NCBI RefSeq assembly: GCF_000173075.1
Contig: NZ_ABVL01000017.1
Span: 1-64,000, forward strand
DNA: 64,000 bases
Direction of reading: 5' to 3'
Source: Chthoniobacter flavus Ellin428
GTDB taxonomy: Bacteria > Verrucomicrobiota > Verrucomicrobiia > Chthoniobacterales > Chthoniobacteraceae
A program made the position numbers and the translations under genes. Numbering within the stretch: the stretch's first letter is position 1; every line of letters begins with the position of its first letter. This document shows positions 53,993-62,457 of this stretch, one piece after another. A model generated the notes under the pieces. It did no database searches, had not been told where the DNA came from, and worked only from the letters and a program-made list of their open reading frames with translations.

Positions 53993-54071
53993 TTTGCCCC
54001 ACAGTCCCATAGGCGTCTCGCAGACTCGGCTTTCGACTCCGCCCATGCTTCCTCGCTCCGCTCAGGATGAC
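53993..54071. repeat. Dispersed inverted-repeat element, partial copy 4
   Basis: This contains the shared core CAGTCCCATAGGCGTCTCGC, then GACTCGGCTTTCGACTCCGC and the right end CGCTCCGCTCAGGATGAC, but lacks the left half. It lies in the 622-base gap before the AsmA-like gene; nothing else there looks coding. Confidence 0.7.
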
Positions 54072-54341
54072 AGGTTTTTTTTGGGGCGCTTCGCGCATCT
54101 ATGCCTCGCGTTCACCGTCAGCGGCAGGATGCGCGCTGCCACTTTCCCCCACTCGTCGCTTTTTGAGCGCCGAAAGGGCCCTTTCAACGGGCGGCGTGGC
54201 AGGCCGAAAACCGGCTATCAATTGTCCCCACGGCACCACGGACCTGTCGCTTCGCTCCAGTATCCACTCTCCACTATCAACTTTCTTCCCACGATGCCGG
54301 CTTTTCTTTTCGCCAGCCCGCGTTAGGATTCACGGCTCGCC

Positions 54342-57300
54342 TTGAGTCAATCTACGTCACTTTCATCCCCGCCTGCCTCCTCCGCCGCCTCTCTCGAACG
54401 CCGGCGGGCCCGGCGCCGTCTCCGTCCGGTCCGGCTGGCTTTCCTTCTGCTCATCGTCTGTATCGTCGCCCTCTTCGTGCCCGATAGCTTCCGCTTCATT
54501 GCCCGGGAGCTGATCACGATCGAGGCCTGGCGCGCGGGCATTTCCGCCCACCTCGGCGAGGTGGATGGCAGCCTGCTCGAGCCCATTACCCTGCGTGATT
54601 CGGTCTGGATTTACGAGAGCGACACCGGCCCGATCACCCGGGTGGAAATCCAGAGCGCCACGGCGGAGTTCGACTGGCACAATCTGCTCCCCCGCTCCAC
54701 CGGCCATGTCTTCCAGCGGCTCATCCTGCACGGGGTGAGCGGCAAGACCCAGCTCCCGCTGGGCGCGGTGACCGCGACTCCGGCCCGCTTCGCCGCCTTC
54801 AAATGGCATCTGCCGCGGCCTTCCGGCAACTGGCTGCCTCCGCCGGAGCGCATCGAGGCGCGGGACGTGGATTTCGTCTTCCAAAGCAACCAGGATTTCG
54901 TGCGGCTGGCCGATACCGATTTCACCTTGAGCGAGCAGGAAGCCGGGACCATTCACGCCGGGCAGATCGTGCTCAAGCAGCCGTGGATCAACCGCGCCTT
55001 TCGCAACGTCCGCGGCACCACCGCGATCCAGGACACGAAAGTGGAGATCGCCAATCTCGCCCTCGATCCCGATGTGCAGGTGCGCAGCCTTTCCGCCGAG
55101 CTCGACGATCTCGCCCGCGGCCGCCTGAATCTCGACATGCAGGTCGCGGCCTTCGGCGGCAATATCCGCGTGGCCGCGCAGGCCCTGGGCGATACCCGCC
55201 CCCTGGTCTTCGAGGCCACCGGCACCTTCTCGCAGATCGGCCTGGCCAAGCTCGCCCCGTTCCTCGGTTACAACGACGCCGCGGGCGGCACGATCAAGGA
55301 AGGCAAGTTCAGCTTTCGCGGTCCGCCGCAGCGGCTTGCGCAGGCCACCGCTTCGTTGCGCTTCGAGGCGACGAATTTCCAATGGGATTCGCGCCAGTGG
55401 GATTCGCTGGTCCTCGGCGCGACGCTCATGGAGGGACGCGTCCAGGTGCCCGAGCTGTCCCTCACCCAGGGGCACAACCGGCTCAATCTCAGCGGCGAGA
55501 TGCCGCTCCCGGCGCCCGGCGTGGAGTGGTGGCAGACGGAATTCAACGTCAACATCGCGGCCAAGATCGACAACCTTACCGAGCTCTCGGCGCTGATGTT
55601 GCCGGATTTCCAATACACCGCCGGCAAGGCGAACATCGATGGTTCCATCCGCGGCAAGGACCAGCAGTTTCACGGCCAGCTCATCATCTCCGGCTCGGAC
55701 CTGAAGTGGCACAATGCGCCGATCGAGGAATTGCAGGCCGGGGTGAAGCTGAACGGCAACGAGTTCCAGTTCACCAACGTCTCGATCTTCAACAACGGCG
55801 ATTACCTGCGCGGGCACGGCGTGGTGAACATCCTCGGTGACAAGCAGTACTGGGGCGAGTTTCACGCCTCGATCGAGGACCTGGCGAAATACGCGGCCAT
55901 CCTGCAAAAGCCGATCGTGCCCGAGCCTCTGGCCGGCGGCGCGGTCATCGACTGGAGTGGCGAGGGCTCGGCCAAGGGGCATAGCGGGCAATTCTCCGCG
56001 CGGCTGCGCAAGCTGCGTTCGCTCGGGGCCAGCGCCTCGCTGTTGCACCCGATCAACGCCGATTTCGAGGGCAACTACGCGCCGGGCATGATGCTCTTCG
56101 ACCGCTTCATGCTGTCGGATGACGATTCCTCCTTCACCGCCAACATCGGCATCGGCAACAAGGCGCTGAGCCTGCAGGGCATCCGTCTCATGCATCGCCA
56201 GACGCTCTGGCTGGAAGGCGACGCCATCCTGCCGCTCGATGTCTGGAATGCGTGGCCGAATACTTCGCTCGCGACGCTGCTCGACGATCACACGGTGAGC
56301 AAGGTGAACCTGACCGCTTACGACCTCAACTTGCACGACGCCGCGCTGCTCACCGGCCTGAACTTCCCGATCCAGGGCGTGGTCCGCGGCAACGTCACCG
56401 CCGAGGGTCCGCTCGGCGCGCTCAAGACCGGCGGCAAGCTGACCTTGAACAAGGGCCAGATCCCGATTGGTTGGAGCGGATATCTGCTTACCGTGGTGCA
56501 AGGGGAAGCCGCGCTCGATGGACAGACGCTGCAAATCGCCAAGCTCACCGGCTTGCATCCGAGCGAGGATTTTTCGGCCACCGGTCAGGTGGATTTCACC
56601 AATCTCCGTGATCCCGCCTTGAAGCTGGAAGTGGCGACGACGAAGTCGAAATTCGATTTTATGACCGGCAGTCTTGCTGCCACTACGGCGACCGGCGGCG
56701 GTAAATTTCAGATCACCGGGCCAGTCAGCGCGGCGACCATTTCCGGGGATGCACAAATCTCCTACCTGGAAATGAATGCGGCCTTGGAGAATTCGATCCT
56801 GTCCTTTTTCGCCGAAGGCGGAGTGAGCGAATTGCCCTCTGTTTTCGCTTTTAATGAAAAGCCGTGGTGTGATTGGAAATGCGATGTCGCGGTGCATGCG
56901 TCTTCTGCCACGGTTGGGACGCAACGCAGTGTGCGGTACACGATGCTGGATGGCACAACGGCCAACGCGGATTTGAAACTGCAGGGTTCCGGGCGCACTC
57001 CTGAACTTCTCGGCAACCTCACGTTCCAAGTTTTGAATCCGAGGGTTTCCATCAACACCAGGGGTGCGGAGGGGCCCCTGACTCTGGAAAGCGCCAAATT
57101 CGAATTCCGCGAAGGGCATACTCACGATCCCTCGTTCGACCTGAAATTGGACGGCTCTGTGTTCGACAAGAATTTCGCTGCTTACGGCACCGGGACATTG
57201 CAGCACCCGTTCCATTTCTTCGTCTTCGAGCCGCCCCTCACGGAGAAGATCATCGTCTCCGCGCTCAACGCCAGCCTCACCCACCAGCTATTTGGCGACC

Positions 57301-57749
57301 CTATTTCCGGGCTCCGCGTTCCTTCGCCTTTCTACGATGGCCTGGATGTGGTCGACTGGGCGACGATTCCCACGCCGCCCCCCGCCCCGCCGGCACCCGC
57401 TCCGGCGCCGGAATCTGCCACACCTGCCCCTGCGGCTTCCGCAGCTCCGGCCCCTCCGACGACCACCCCCGCGGTTCCCACTCCCGCAGCGGCGCCCGCT
57501 TCGAGTCCCGCAGTTCCTGCTCGCGCCCCGGCTGCCACCGCCAAGGGAGCTCCCGCTCCACCGCCCTCAGCTCCTGCTCCCGCCCCGGCCGCCGCCAAGG
57601 GAACTCCCGCTCCGCCACCTGCAGCCGCACCTGCCGCTACTGCCGCTACTGCCGCACCTGCCGTTCCCAAGACGGCTCCGGCTCCAGCGGCTCCTGCGGC
57701 GACTCCTGCAGGGCCAGCGACGCCGCCAACGGCGAATCCTAAGCAATGA
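54342..57749 (+). CDS. TamB/AsmA-like inner-membrane-anchored giant protein
   Basis: This 1135-residue protein starts at TTG 54342 and has one membrane helix at about residues 30-47 (VRLAFLLLIVCIVALFVP) after a basic segment. The periplasmic part is a long repetitive beta-structure typical of the AsmA/TamB superfamily (GEVDGSLLEPITLRDSVWIY, GNVTAEGPLGALKTGGKLTL), proteins thought to form lipid-conducting bridges between membranes. From about residue 1008 it ends in roughly 125 residues of nearly pure Pro/Ala/Thr. It lacks the classical DUF490 end, so naming it TamB would be too precise. The ATGA overlap couples it to the protease gene. Confidence 0.8.
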   Translation: MSQSTSLSSPPASSAASLERRRARRRLRPVRLAFLLLIVCIVALFVPDSFRFIARELITIEAWRAGISAHLGEVDGSLLEPITLRDSVWIYESDTGPITRVEIQSATAEFDWHNLLPRSTGHVFQRLILHGVSGKTQLPLGAVTATPARFAAFKWHLPRPSGNWLPPPERIEARDVDFVFQSNQDFVRLADTDFTLSEQEAGTIHAGQIVLKQPWINRAFRNVRGTTAIQDTKVEIANLALDPDVQVRSLSAELDDLARGRLNLDMQVAAFGGNIRVAAQALGDTRPLVFEATGTFSQIGLAKLAPFLGYNDAAGGTIKEGKFSFRGPPQRLAQATASLRFEATNFQWDSRQWDSLVLGATLMEGRVQVPELSLTQGHNRLNLSGEMPLPAPGVEWWQTEFNVNIAAKIDNLTELSALMLPDFQYTAGKANIDGSIRGKDQQFHGQLIISGSDLKWHNAPIEELQAGVKLNGNEFQFTNVSIFNNGDYLRGHGVVNILGDKQYWGEFHASIEDLAKYAAILQKPIVPEPLAGGAVIDWSGEGSAKGHSGQFSARLRKLRSLGASASLLHPINADFEGNYAPGMMLFDRFMLSDDDSSFTANIGIGNKALSLQGIRLMHRQTLWLEGDAILPLDVWNAWPNTSLATLLDDHTVSKVNLTAYDLNLHDAALLTGLNFPIQGVVRGNVTAEGPLGALKTGGKLTLNKGQIPIGWSGYLLTVVQGEAALDGQTLQIAKLTGLHPSEDFSATGQVDFTNLRDPALKLEVATTKSKFDFMTGSLAATTATGGGKFQITGPVSAATISGDAQISYLEMNAALENSILSFFAEGGVSELPSVFAFNEKPWCDWKCDVAVHASSATVGTQRSVRYTMLDGTTANADLKLQGSGRTPELLGNLTFQVLNPRVSINTRGAEGPLTLESAKFEFREGHTHDPSFDLKLDGSVFDKNFAAYGTGTLQHPFHFFVFEPPLTEKIIVSALNASLTHQLFGDPISGLRVPSPFYDGLDVVDWATIPTPPPAPPAPAPAPESATPAPAASAAPAPPTTTPAVPTPAAAPASSPAVPARAPAATAKGAPAPPPSAPAPAPAAAKGTPAPPPAAAPAATAATAAPAVPKTAPAPAAPAATPAGPATPPTANPKQ

Positions 57750-58897
57750 GCAACGGAGACGCGCCCGGCCGACGTACCGGACTCTATATCGGCCGCTATT
57801 TCGGAATCCGATTCTACCTGGATGCCTCGTGGTTTCTGATCGCGGCGTTGGTCACGGGTGCGCTGGCCTTCGATGTCTTTCCCACGGAATTGCCCGGCCG
57901 GCCGCAACCGGTTTATCTCGCGCTCGGCCTCGGGGCTGCGCTGCTCTTTTTCCTGAGCATTCTTTTGCACGAGCTCGGCCACAGCCTCGTCAGTCAGCGA
58001 TGTGGCATTCCCGTGCCGCGAATCACGCTGCTCTTCATCGGCGGTCTCGCGGAGATCTCGCGGGAGCCGGATGACGCGCGCTCGGAACTCAAGATCGCGC
58101 TCGGCGGGCCGATCGTCAGCATTCTGCTCTGCGGCGTCTTTGCCGCGCTGAGTGCGGGCGCGGAAGCATTGCACTGGCAAGCGGCCGCGCATGTGGCGGG
58201 CTGGCTCGCGCTCACGAATGGCATGCTTGTGGTGTTCAATATGTTCCCCGGCTATCCGCTCGATGGCGGACGGGTGTTGCGCGCGTTGATCTGGGCGAAG
58301 ACCGGAAAGTTGCGGCGCGCGACTTACATCACGTCACGCATCGGCGTGGCCTTCAGTTGGTTTCTGATTCTCGCCGGCGCGGCCATGCTTTTCATCTGGC
58401 ATCAACTCGGCGGCCTGAGCTTCATCTTCATCGGCTTCTTTTTGAAAAGCGCGGCGGATAGCGGTTACGCCAATGCCATCCAGCGGGAAATCCTGGCCGG
58501 TGTCCGCGTCCGCGACTTGATGACCGCCAATCCGGCGTCGATCCCGGATACCCTGCCGCTCAACCTCGCGATCGACGATTACTTTCTCAACGGCCACCAC
58601 GTGACCTATCCCGTGTGCACGGCCGACGGAGAATTTCGCGGCCTGTTGCGGTTGGATTTTCTCAAGGAAGTGCCGAAGGAAAAATGGCCTTACGTTTCCG
58701 CCGGCGACCTCGTGGCCGAGAAGAGCGCCGAGAACCTGCGCATCGGCGTGAATGAGTCCGCGGCGCGCGCCATGAAGCTGCTCCTCGCACCCGAGCTCAG
58801 CCGCCTGGCCGTCGTCGAAAATGGCCGCCTCGTCGGCATCGTCACCCAGCACGACATCCTCCATTTCATCGAGATCCATACCGAGCTCGAGGGGTGA
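57746..58897 (+). CDS. Site-2-type membrane metalloprotease with CBS domains
   Basis: This 383-residue M50-family protease cleaves substrates inside the membrane. The zinc motif HELGH occupies residues 75-79, with the third ligand in MFPGYPLDGGR (near residue 170) between membrane helices. The C-terminal region is a pair of CBS domains (VRDLMTANPASIPDTLPLN, then LVGIVTQHDILHFIE), giving the SpoIVFB/Rip3-like subgroup whose activity may respond to nucleotides. It begins within the stop of the previous gene (ATGA). The substrate, perhaps an anti-sigma factor, is unknown. Confidence 0.93.
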   Translation: MSNGDAPGRRTGLYIGRYFGIRFYLDASWFLIAALVTGALAFDVFPTELPGRPQPVYLALGLGAALLFFLSILLHELGHSLVSQRCGIPVPRITLLFIGGLAEISREPDDARSELKIALGGPIVSILLCGVFAALSAGAEALHWQAAAHVAGWLALTNGMLVVFNMFPGYPLDGGRVLRALIWAKTGKLRRATYITSRIGVAFSWFLILAGAAMLFIWHQLGGLSFIFIGFFLKSAADSGYANAIQREILAGVRVRDLMTANPASIPDTLPLNLAIDDYFLNGHHVTYPVCTADGEFRGLLRLDFLKEVPKEKWPYVSAGDLVAEKSAENLRIGVNESAARAMKLLLAPELSRLAVVENGRLVGIVTQHDILHFIEIHTELEG

Positions 58898-59138
58898 GCC
58901 TTTTTCCTCGGCGAGTTCAGGCGAACCTGGACGAGCGGTGATCAGACGGGCTGGATCATTTTAAACAAAACTGTAGCCGCGGCTGATTTAAGCGCAGAGG
59001 ACGCCGAGAACGCAGAGGGCCGCAGAGGGCTGAGGTGGAGGGGCATAGCGGTGGTCAACGGGCGAGCCGCAGAGAGAAGAACTCCGGCGGAGGCGCCCGC
59101 ATCTTTGCGCGGTGTTTGGACGTCGAAGGAGATGGCCC

Positions 59139-59259
59139 CACTGGGAGCGGCGACCCCGCCATGGCGGGGTCGCTGACCGAACCTACGCGCGCAGCGCCAC
59201 TTTCTCAGGGGCACTGCTCCGCAGTGCAGGGCGACTGGAAAGTCGCCCCTCCCAGTGGG
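59139..59259. repeat. REP/BIME-like palindromic unit, copy A
   Basis: CACTGGGAGCGGCGAC opens the unit and GTCGCCCCTCCCAGTG closes it, so the ends can pair. Between them lie CGCTGACCGAACCTACGCGC and a CTGCTCCGCAGTG mini-hairpin. In this copy the inner arm is CCCGCCATGGCGGGGTCG rather than TTTCCAGTCG. The unit is preceded by GCGGTGTTTGGACG, as is copy B. The 588-base interval 58898-59485 holds copies A and B and no other gene. Confidence 0.85.
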
Positions 59260-59331
59260 CCGCAGCCGTATAACCCCGGGTCCCAAACCGCACCTCTTTG
59301 CGTGGTGTTTGGACGCCGAAGGAGATGGCGC

Positions 59332-59446
59332 CACTGGGAGCGGCGACTTTCCAGTCGCTGACCGAACCTACGCGCGCAGCGCCACTCCTCTGAGGTCACC
59401 GCTCCGCAATGAAGGGTCTTTTCCAGGAAGTCGCCGCTCCCAGTGA
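59332..59446. repeat. REP/BIME-like palindromic unit, copy B
   Basis: This has the same order as copy A: CACTGGGAGCGGCGACTTTC, CGCTGACCGAACCTACGCGC, a CGCTCCGC segment and the closing AAGTCGCCGCTCCCAGTG. It ends 39 bases before the start of the RAYT gene. Confidence 0.85.
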
Positions 59447-59485
59447 CTTGCGCTTTTGCCATGCGCTCACCTATTCTCAAGCTCC

Positions 59486-60136
59486 ATGGAGGTTGAGCCG
59501 CGTTTTCTGGATCCACACGCCGAGGTCGCTCAGCACACTAATCGCCTTCCTCACTGGCAGCAGGACGAAGCCACTTATTTCGTCACGTTCCGTCTCGCGG
59601 ATTCTGTGCCGACCGAACTTTTAAAACGGTGGGAACAAGAACGCGAAGCATGGATGCGATGGAATCCTGAACCTTGGTCACCGAAACAGGAGCGTGAATA
59701 CCGCGAACGGTTTTCCATGCGCATGGAACACTGGTTGGACGCCGGTCATGGCGAATGTCTTTTGCGCCAGCCGCCTTTGGCGCTGATTGTGGGGAACGCC
59801 CTGCAGCATTTCGACGGCGTCCGATACAATCAGCATGCGTGGGTCGTCATGCCGAATCATGTCCACGCGCTCTTCTCAGCGCGAGGCGAGACAAAGCTAC
59901 CAGTGATTGTGAAAAGTTGGAAAGGTTTCACCGCATGGGAAATCAATCGCCACTTCGATCGAACGACACCTCTCTGGCAGAAGGATTATCGAGACCGGAT
60001 CGTTCGAAATGCCAGGCACTTCCTCAATTGTGCACGGTATATCCGCAACAACCCTTTGGAAGCGTCTCTTAAAACCGCGGAGTATCTGCATTACGAAAGC
60101 CAGGCCGTGCGAACGCTCTTGGAAGCAGAGGGTTAG
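59486..60136 (+). CDS. REP-associated tyrosine transposase (RAYT, Y1/HUH family)
   Basis: This 216-residue protein is a domesticated relative of IS200/IS605 transposases, single-strand DNA nucleases that cut palindromic repeats. The HUH motif is VMPNHVHALFS, and the nucleophile tyrosine is probably in NCARYIRNNPLEAS. FVTFRLADSVP and WQKDYRDRIVRNARHFLNC also match. I start it at the ATG at 59486 (MEVEPRFLDPHAEVAQHTNR). The palindromic repeats it would act on lie on both sides, at 39 and 7 bases. Confidence 0.9.
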   Translation: MEVEPRFLDPHAEVAQHTNRLPHWQQDEATYFVTFRLADSVPTELLKRWEQEREAWMRWNPEPWSPKQEREYRERFSMRMEHWLDAGHGECLLRQPPLALIVGNALQHFDGVRYNQHAWVVMPNHVHALFSARGETKLPVIVKSWKGFTAWEINRHFDRTTPLWQKDYRDRIVRNARHFLNCARYIRNNPLEASLKTAEYLHYESQAVRTLLEAEG

Positions 60137-60143
60137 CAGAAAC

Positions 60144-60255
60144 CTGGGAGCGGCGACTTTCCAGTCGCTGACCGAACCTACGCGCGAAGCGCCACTCTTC
60201 TGAGGGCGTCGCTCCGCGACGCAGGGCGACTGGAAAGTCGCCCCTCCCCAGTGGG
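60144..60255. repeat. REP/BIME-like palindromic unit, copy C
   Basis: CTGGGAGCGGCGACTTTCCA opens and CGACTGGAAAGTCGCC, CCTCCCCAGTG closes. It begins 7 bases after the RAYT stop and repeats copy B almost exactly. Confidence 0.85.
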
Positions 60256-60365
60256 CTGCAGCCGAATTCCCGCTGCCCCTAAACCGACAAAAAGATGTGG
60301 CTACTGCTGAGGCAGCAGCTCAGCACCAAAGACGCCAGCGTGACGCGTCGCTCAGCTCAATTTGC

Positions 60366-61337
60366 CTAAAACAGCTCGCCTTGCTGATGAGACGGTGCGG
60401 GTGCTACGGGTGCTACGGGTGCTGCAGGCGTCACAGGCACAGTGGGTACCACCCCGAACGTCGCCGCCTCCGCGCGCACTTCGGCGAGCAACGACTTGAA
60501 CTCGCACTTCTCCAACTCGGCGATGAGGTCGTTCCAACGTGGACGGATCGCCAGGGCATCGAGCGGTTCGGGCAGTGGGAGGTCGAGATCGAGGCGGACC
60601 ATCTCGCGGTTCTGCTCGATCTGGGCGCGCGACGCTTTGAGCTTCTCCCGGGTGCGCTCGTTTTTGACGGCGTCGAGATTGGCGAGCAGCGCGTCGAGCG
60701 AACCGTGGGTGTTTAGCAAGGTCGCCGCACCTTTGGGGCCGACGCCTTCGACGCCGGGGATGTTGTCCACGGTGTCACCGATGAGCGCAAGGACATCGCC
60801 AATCTGTTGCGGTTCCACGCCCCACTTTTTGCGCACGGCATCGATGCCCAATAGCGCGTGGGTATCGGACGGCGCGGCGAGATCCGTTTTGTTCGTCGAG
60901 TAGACCTTCACGTTGCCGTTGACGAGTTGGAAGAGGTCTTTGTCATTCGTGGCCAGCACGACGTCATCCCCCCGCGCCCGCGCGGCCACCGCGTAGGTGC
61001 CCATGAGGTCGTCGGCCTCGGTATCGGGCAGCCACACGCTGGCAAAGCCCAGCATCGGGACGAGGTTTTGGATGAAAGTGAGCTGGGGCCGCATGAGGTC
61101 CGGCATCTCCGCGCGCTGCTGTTTGTAAGCCGGCTGCAGGGCCACGCGGCGTTGCGGCATGCCCATGTCCCACATGATCGCGCCGAGGTCGGGCTGGAGG
61201 TCCTTGACCATGCGGCGCACCGTCTTGATGAAGCCGTAGATGGCGTTGGTCGGCTCGCCGCGCGAGTTACTGAGTTCGCGGATGGCGAAGAAGGACCGAT
61301 AAACGTAGTAATGACCGTCGATGAGGAGAAGCTTCAC
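60366..61337 (-). CDS. Stand-alone 5'-3' exonuclease (PolA N-terminal-like)
   Basis: This 323-residue protein is the flap-exonuclease domain found at the N-terminus of DNA polymerase I, here without a polymerase. It has LLLIDGHYYVYRSFFAI, the metal cluster DTEADDLMGTYA and NDKDLFQLV, and the helix-hairpin-helix region GDTVDNIPGVEGVGPKGAAT. It would remove RNA primers and flaps. The C-terminus ends in a short Ala/Pro/Val repeat encoded by tandem 9-base units (GGTGCTACG). A complete polA may lie elsewhere. Confidence 0.92.
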   Translation of the reverse strand: MKLLLIDGHYYVYRSFFAIRELSNSRGEPTNAIYGFIKTVRRMVKDLQPDLGAIMWDMGMPQRRVALQPAYKQQRAEMPDLMRPQLTFIQNLVPMLGFASVWLPDTEADDLMGTYAVAARARGDDVVLATNDKDLFQLVNGNVKVYSTNKTDLAAPSDTHALLGIDAVRKKWGVEPQQIGDVLALIGDTVDNIPGVEGVGPKGAATLLNTHGSLDALLANLDAVKNERTREKLKASRAQIEQNREMVRLDLDLPLPEPLDALAIRPRWNDLIAELEKCEFKSLLAEVRAEAATFGVVPTVPVTPAAPVAPVAPAPSHQQGELF

Positions 61338-61420
61338 GGGCGCAGGAAAATGGAAAGGCAGCTTCGCTCACACCCTCCACCCGGCTCAACTCCCAACTTC
61401 ACCTAGATAAGGGAATGGAT

Positions 61421-61556
61421 GGCCACAAAGAGGCACAAAAAGTACAAAAGCATGTCCTTGCAGAATACGGCTGTTTCACCCGCAGGGTGTCGATGAGCGC
61501 GACCTACTGGCCCAAGGAATATTTTCTTTTTGTGCCTCTTGAGCCTTTTTGTGACC
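61421..61556. repeat. Degenerate-repeat hairpin (GGCACAAAA type)
   Basis: GGCCACAAAGAGGCACAAAA on the left pairs with TTTTTGTGCCTCTTGAGCC and TTTTTGTGACC on the right. It ends 16 bases past the stop of the small gene behind lexA. Same word as 27637-27765. Confidence 0.8.
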
Positions 61557-61572
61557 ATTTCCAGTTCCGTTT

Positions 61573-61719
61573 TTAGGCTTCACGATCCTGCTGCTCCAAC
61601 GGCAACGGAAGTTGCCGCAACGGCACGCGCCGCTGACGCTCGCGGTCCCGGATCTGGCGACGATACAGCCAGATGAACCACCCGACGACGACACAGAATT
61701 CCAGCGCCAGCGCTATCAC
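61573..61719 (-). CDS. Tiny single-pass membrane protein cotranscribed with lexA
   Basis: This 48-residue frame starts at GTG 61719, 13 bases after the lexA stop, with GAAAGG as a plausible ribosome-binding site 5 bases upstream. Residues 1-20 form one hydrophobic helix (VIALALEFCVVVGWFIWLYR), followed by a strongly basic, Arg/Gln-rich tail (RRQIRDRERQRRVPLRQ). Because it shares the lexA operator it would be induced by DNA damage. Small membrane proteins next to lexA or under LexA control in other bacteria (YneA, DivS, SidA) block cell division, so that role is a hypothesis. There is no sequence match to those proteins. Confidence 0.6.
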   Translation of the reverse strand: MIALALEFCVVVGWFIWLYRRQIRDRERQRRVPLRQLPLPLEQQDREA

Positions 61720-61732
61720 GACAACCTTTCGA

Positions 61733-62344
61733 TTAATTGCGGTACTTGCGGATCAACGCCACCAGCACCCCTTGCACACTCAATTCGGCCATTGGCATCA
61801 AATCCGGAAAGTTCGGATTCTCCGCTCGCAAATAGTAACGTCCCCGCTGTTGCACCAGTCGCTTGAGCGTCGTCTCGCCATCGATCAGCGCCGCGACGAT
61901 GGCGCCGGCTTGCGGTTCGCGATTCTCGAGAATCGCCAGGTCGCCGTCGTTGATCGCGGCGCCGATCATGGAATCGCCGCGCACTTTCAGCGCAAAGACC
62001 CGCTTGTTGCGTCCCAGGCCGAGCGTCGCGACATCGATGGAAACGGTCCCCTCATCCTGCTGATCCGTCGTCTCGGCAAAACCGGCCGCGATGCTACCAT
62101 ACACCGGCACATCCACGATCCGCTCCCGCCGCAACTGCGAAACCACCGCGACCGCCCGTGCCTTGCCCGGTTGCCGCTGGATCATGCCCTTCTTCTCCAA
62201 GGCGCGCAGATGATTGACCGCGGCTGTTTGACTGGCAAAACCGAAGTGCTCCTGAATCTCTCTCGTCGAGGGCATCACGCCCGCGGTGGCCTGCATGTGG
62301 GAGATGTAATCCAGAACCTCTTGTTGGCGCTGCGTAAGAATCAT
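61733..62344 (-). CDS. lexA: SOS regulator LexA
   Basis: LexA represses DNA-damage genes and cleaves itself when RecA filaments form. The 203-residue protein has an N-terminal winged helix (QEVLDYISHMQATAGVMPST, then SQTAAVNHLRALEKKGMI), the Ala-Gly cleavage site in SIAAGFAE, the catalytic serine in RGDSMIGAAI and the lysine in ETTLKRLV. The length is typical. Its start codon overlaps a perfect LexA palindrome, so it is autoregulated. Confidence 0.97.
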   Translation of the reverse strand: MILTQRQQEVLDYISHMQATAGVMPSTREIQEHFGFASQTAAVNHLRALEKKGMIQRQPGKARAVAVVSQLRRERIVDVPVYGSIAAGFAETTDQQDEGTVSIDVATLGLGRNKRVFALKVRGDSMIGAAINDGDLAILENREPQAGAIVAALIDGETTLKRLVQQRGRYYLRAENPNFPDLMPMAELSVQGVLVALIRKYRN

Positions 62345-62357
62345 GTTCGCCAGAACA
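62344..62357. promoter_or_regulatory. LexA operator (SOS box)
   Basis: TGTTC-GCCA-GAACA is a perfect 5-4-5 palindrome matching the TGTTC-N4-GAACA motif described for Verrucomicrobia LexA. It overlaps the first base of the lexA start codon and lies 100 bases upstream of the divergent nucleotidyltransferase gene, which it may or may not control. Confidence 0.85.
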
Positions 62358-62457
62358 CTGCGTCTTTCGAAGAGTCAACGCAAGCAGCATTTTGCATGGA
62401 TTCTCCCGAATCCGCTCTGGACACAAGATGCGTATCTGAGGCATCAAACCGCGCTCC

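Noticed and set aside
54363..57284. 973-codon minus-strand frame opposite the AsmA-like gene
   Set aside because: It is antisense to a protein with a membrane helix and AsmA-type strands; the translation is low-complexity and lacks a family.
62344..62357. LexA box also controlling the divergent nucleotidyltransferase
   Set aside because: The site overlaps the lexA start codon and is 100 bases away from the other gene, whose function has no known link to SOS; kept only as a possibility.
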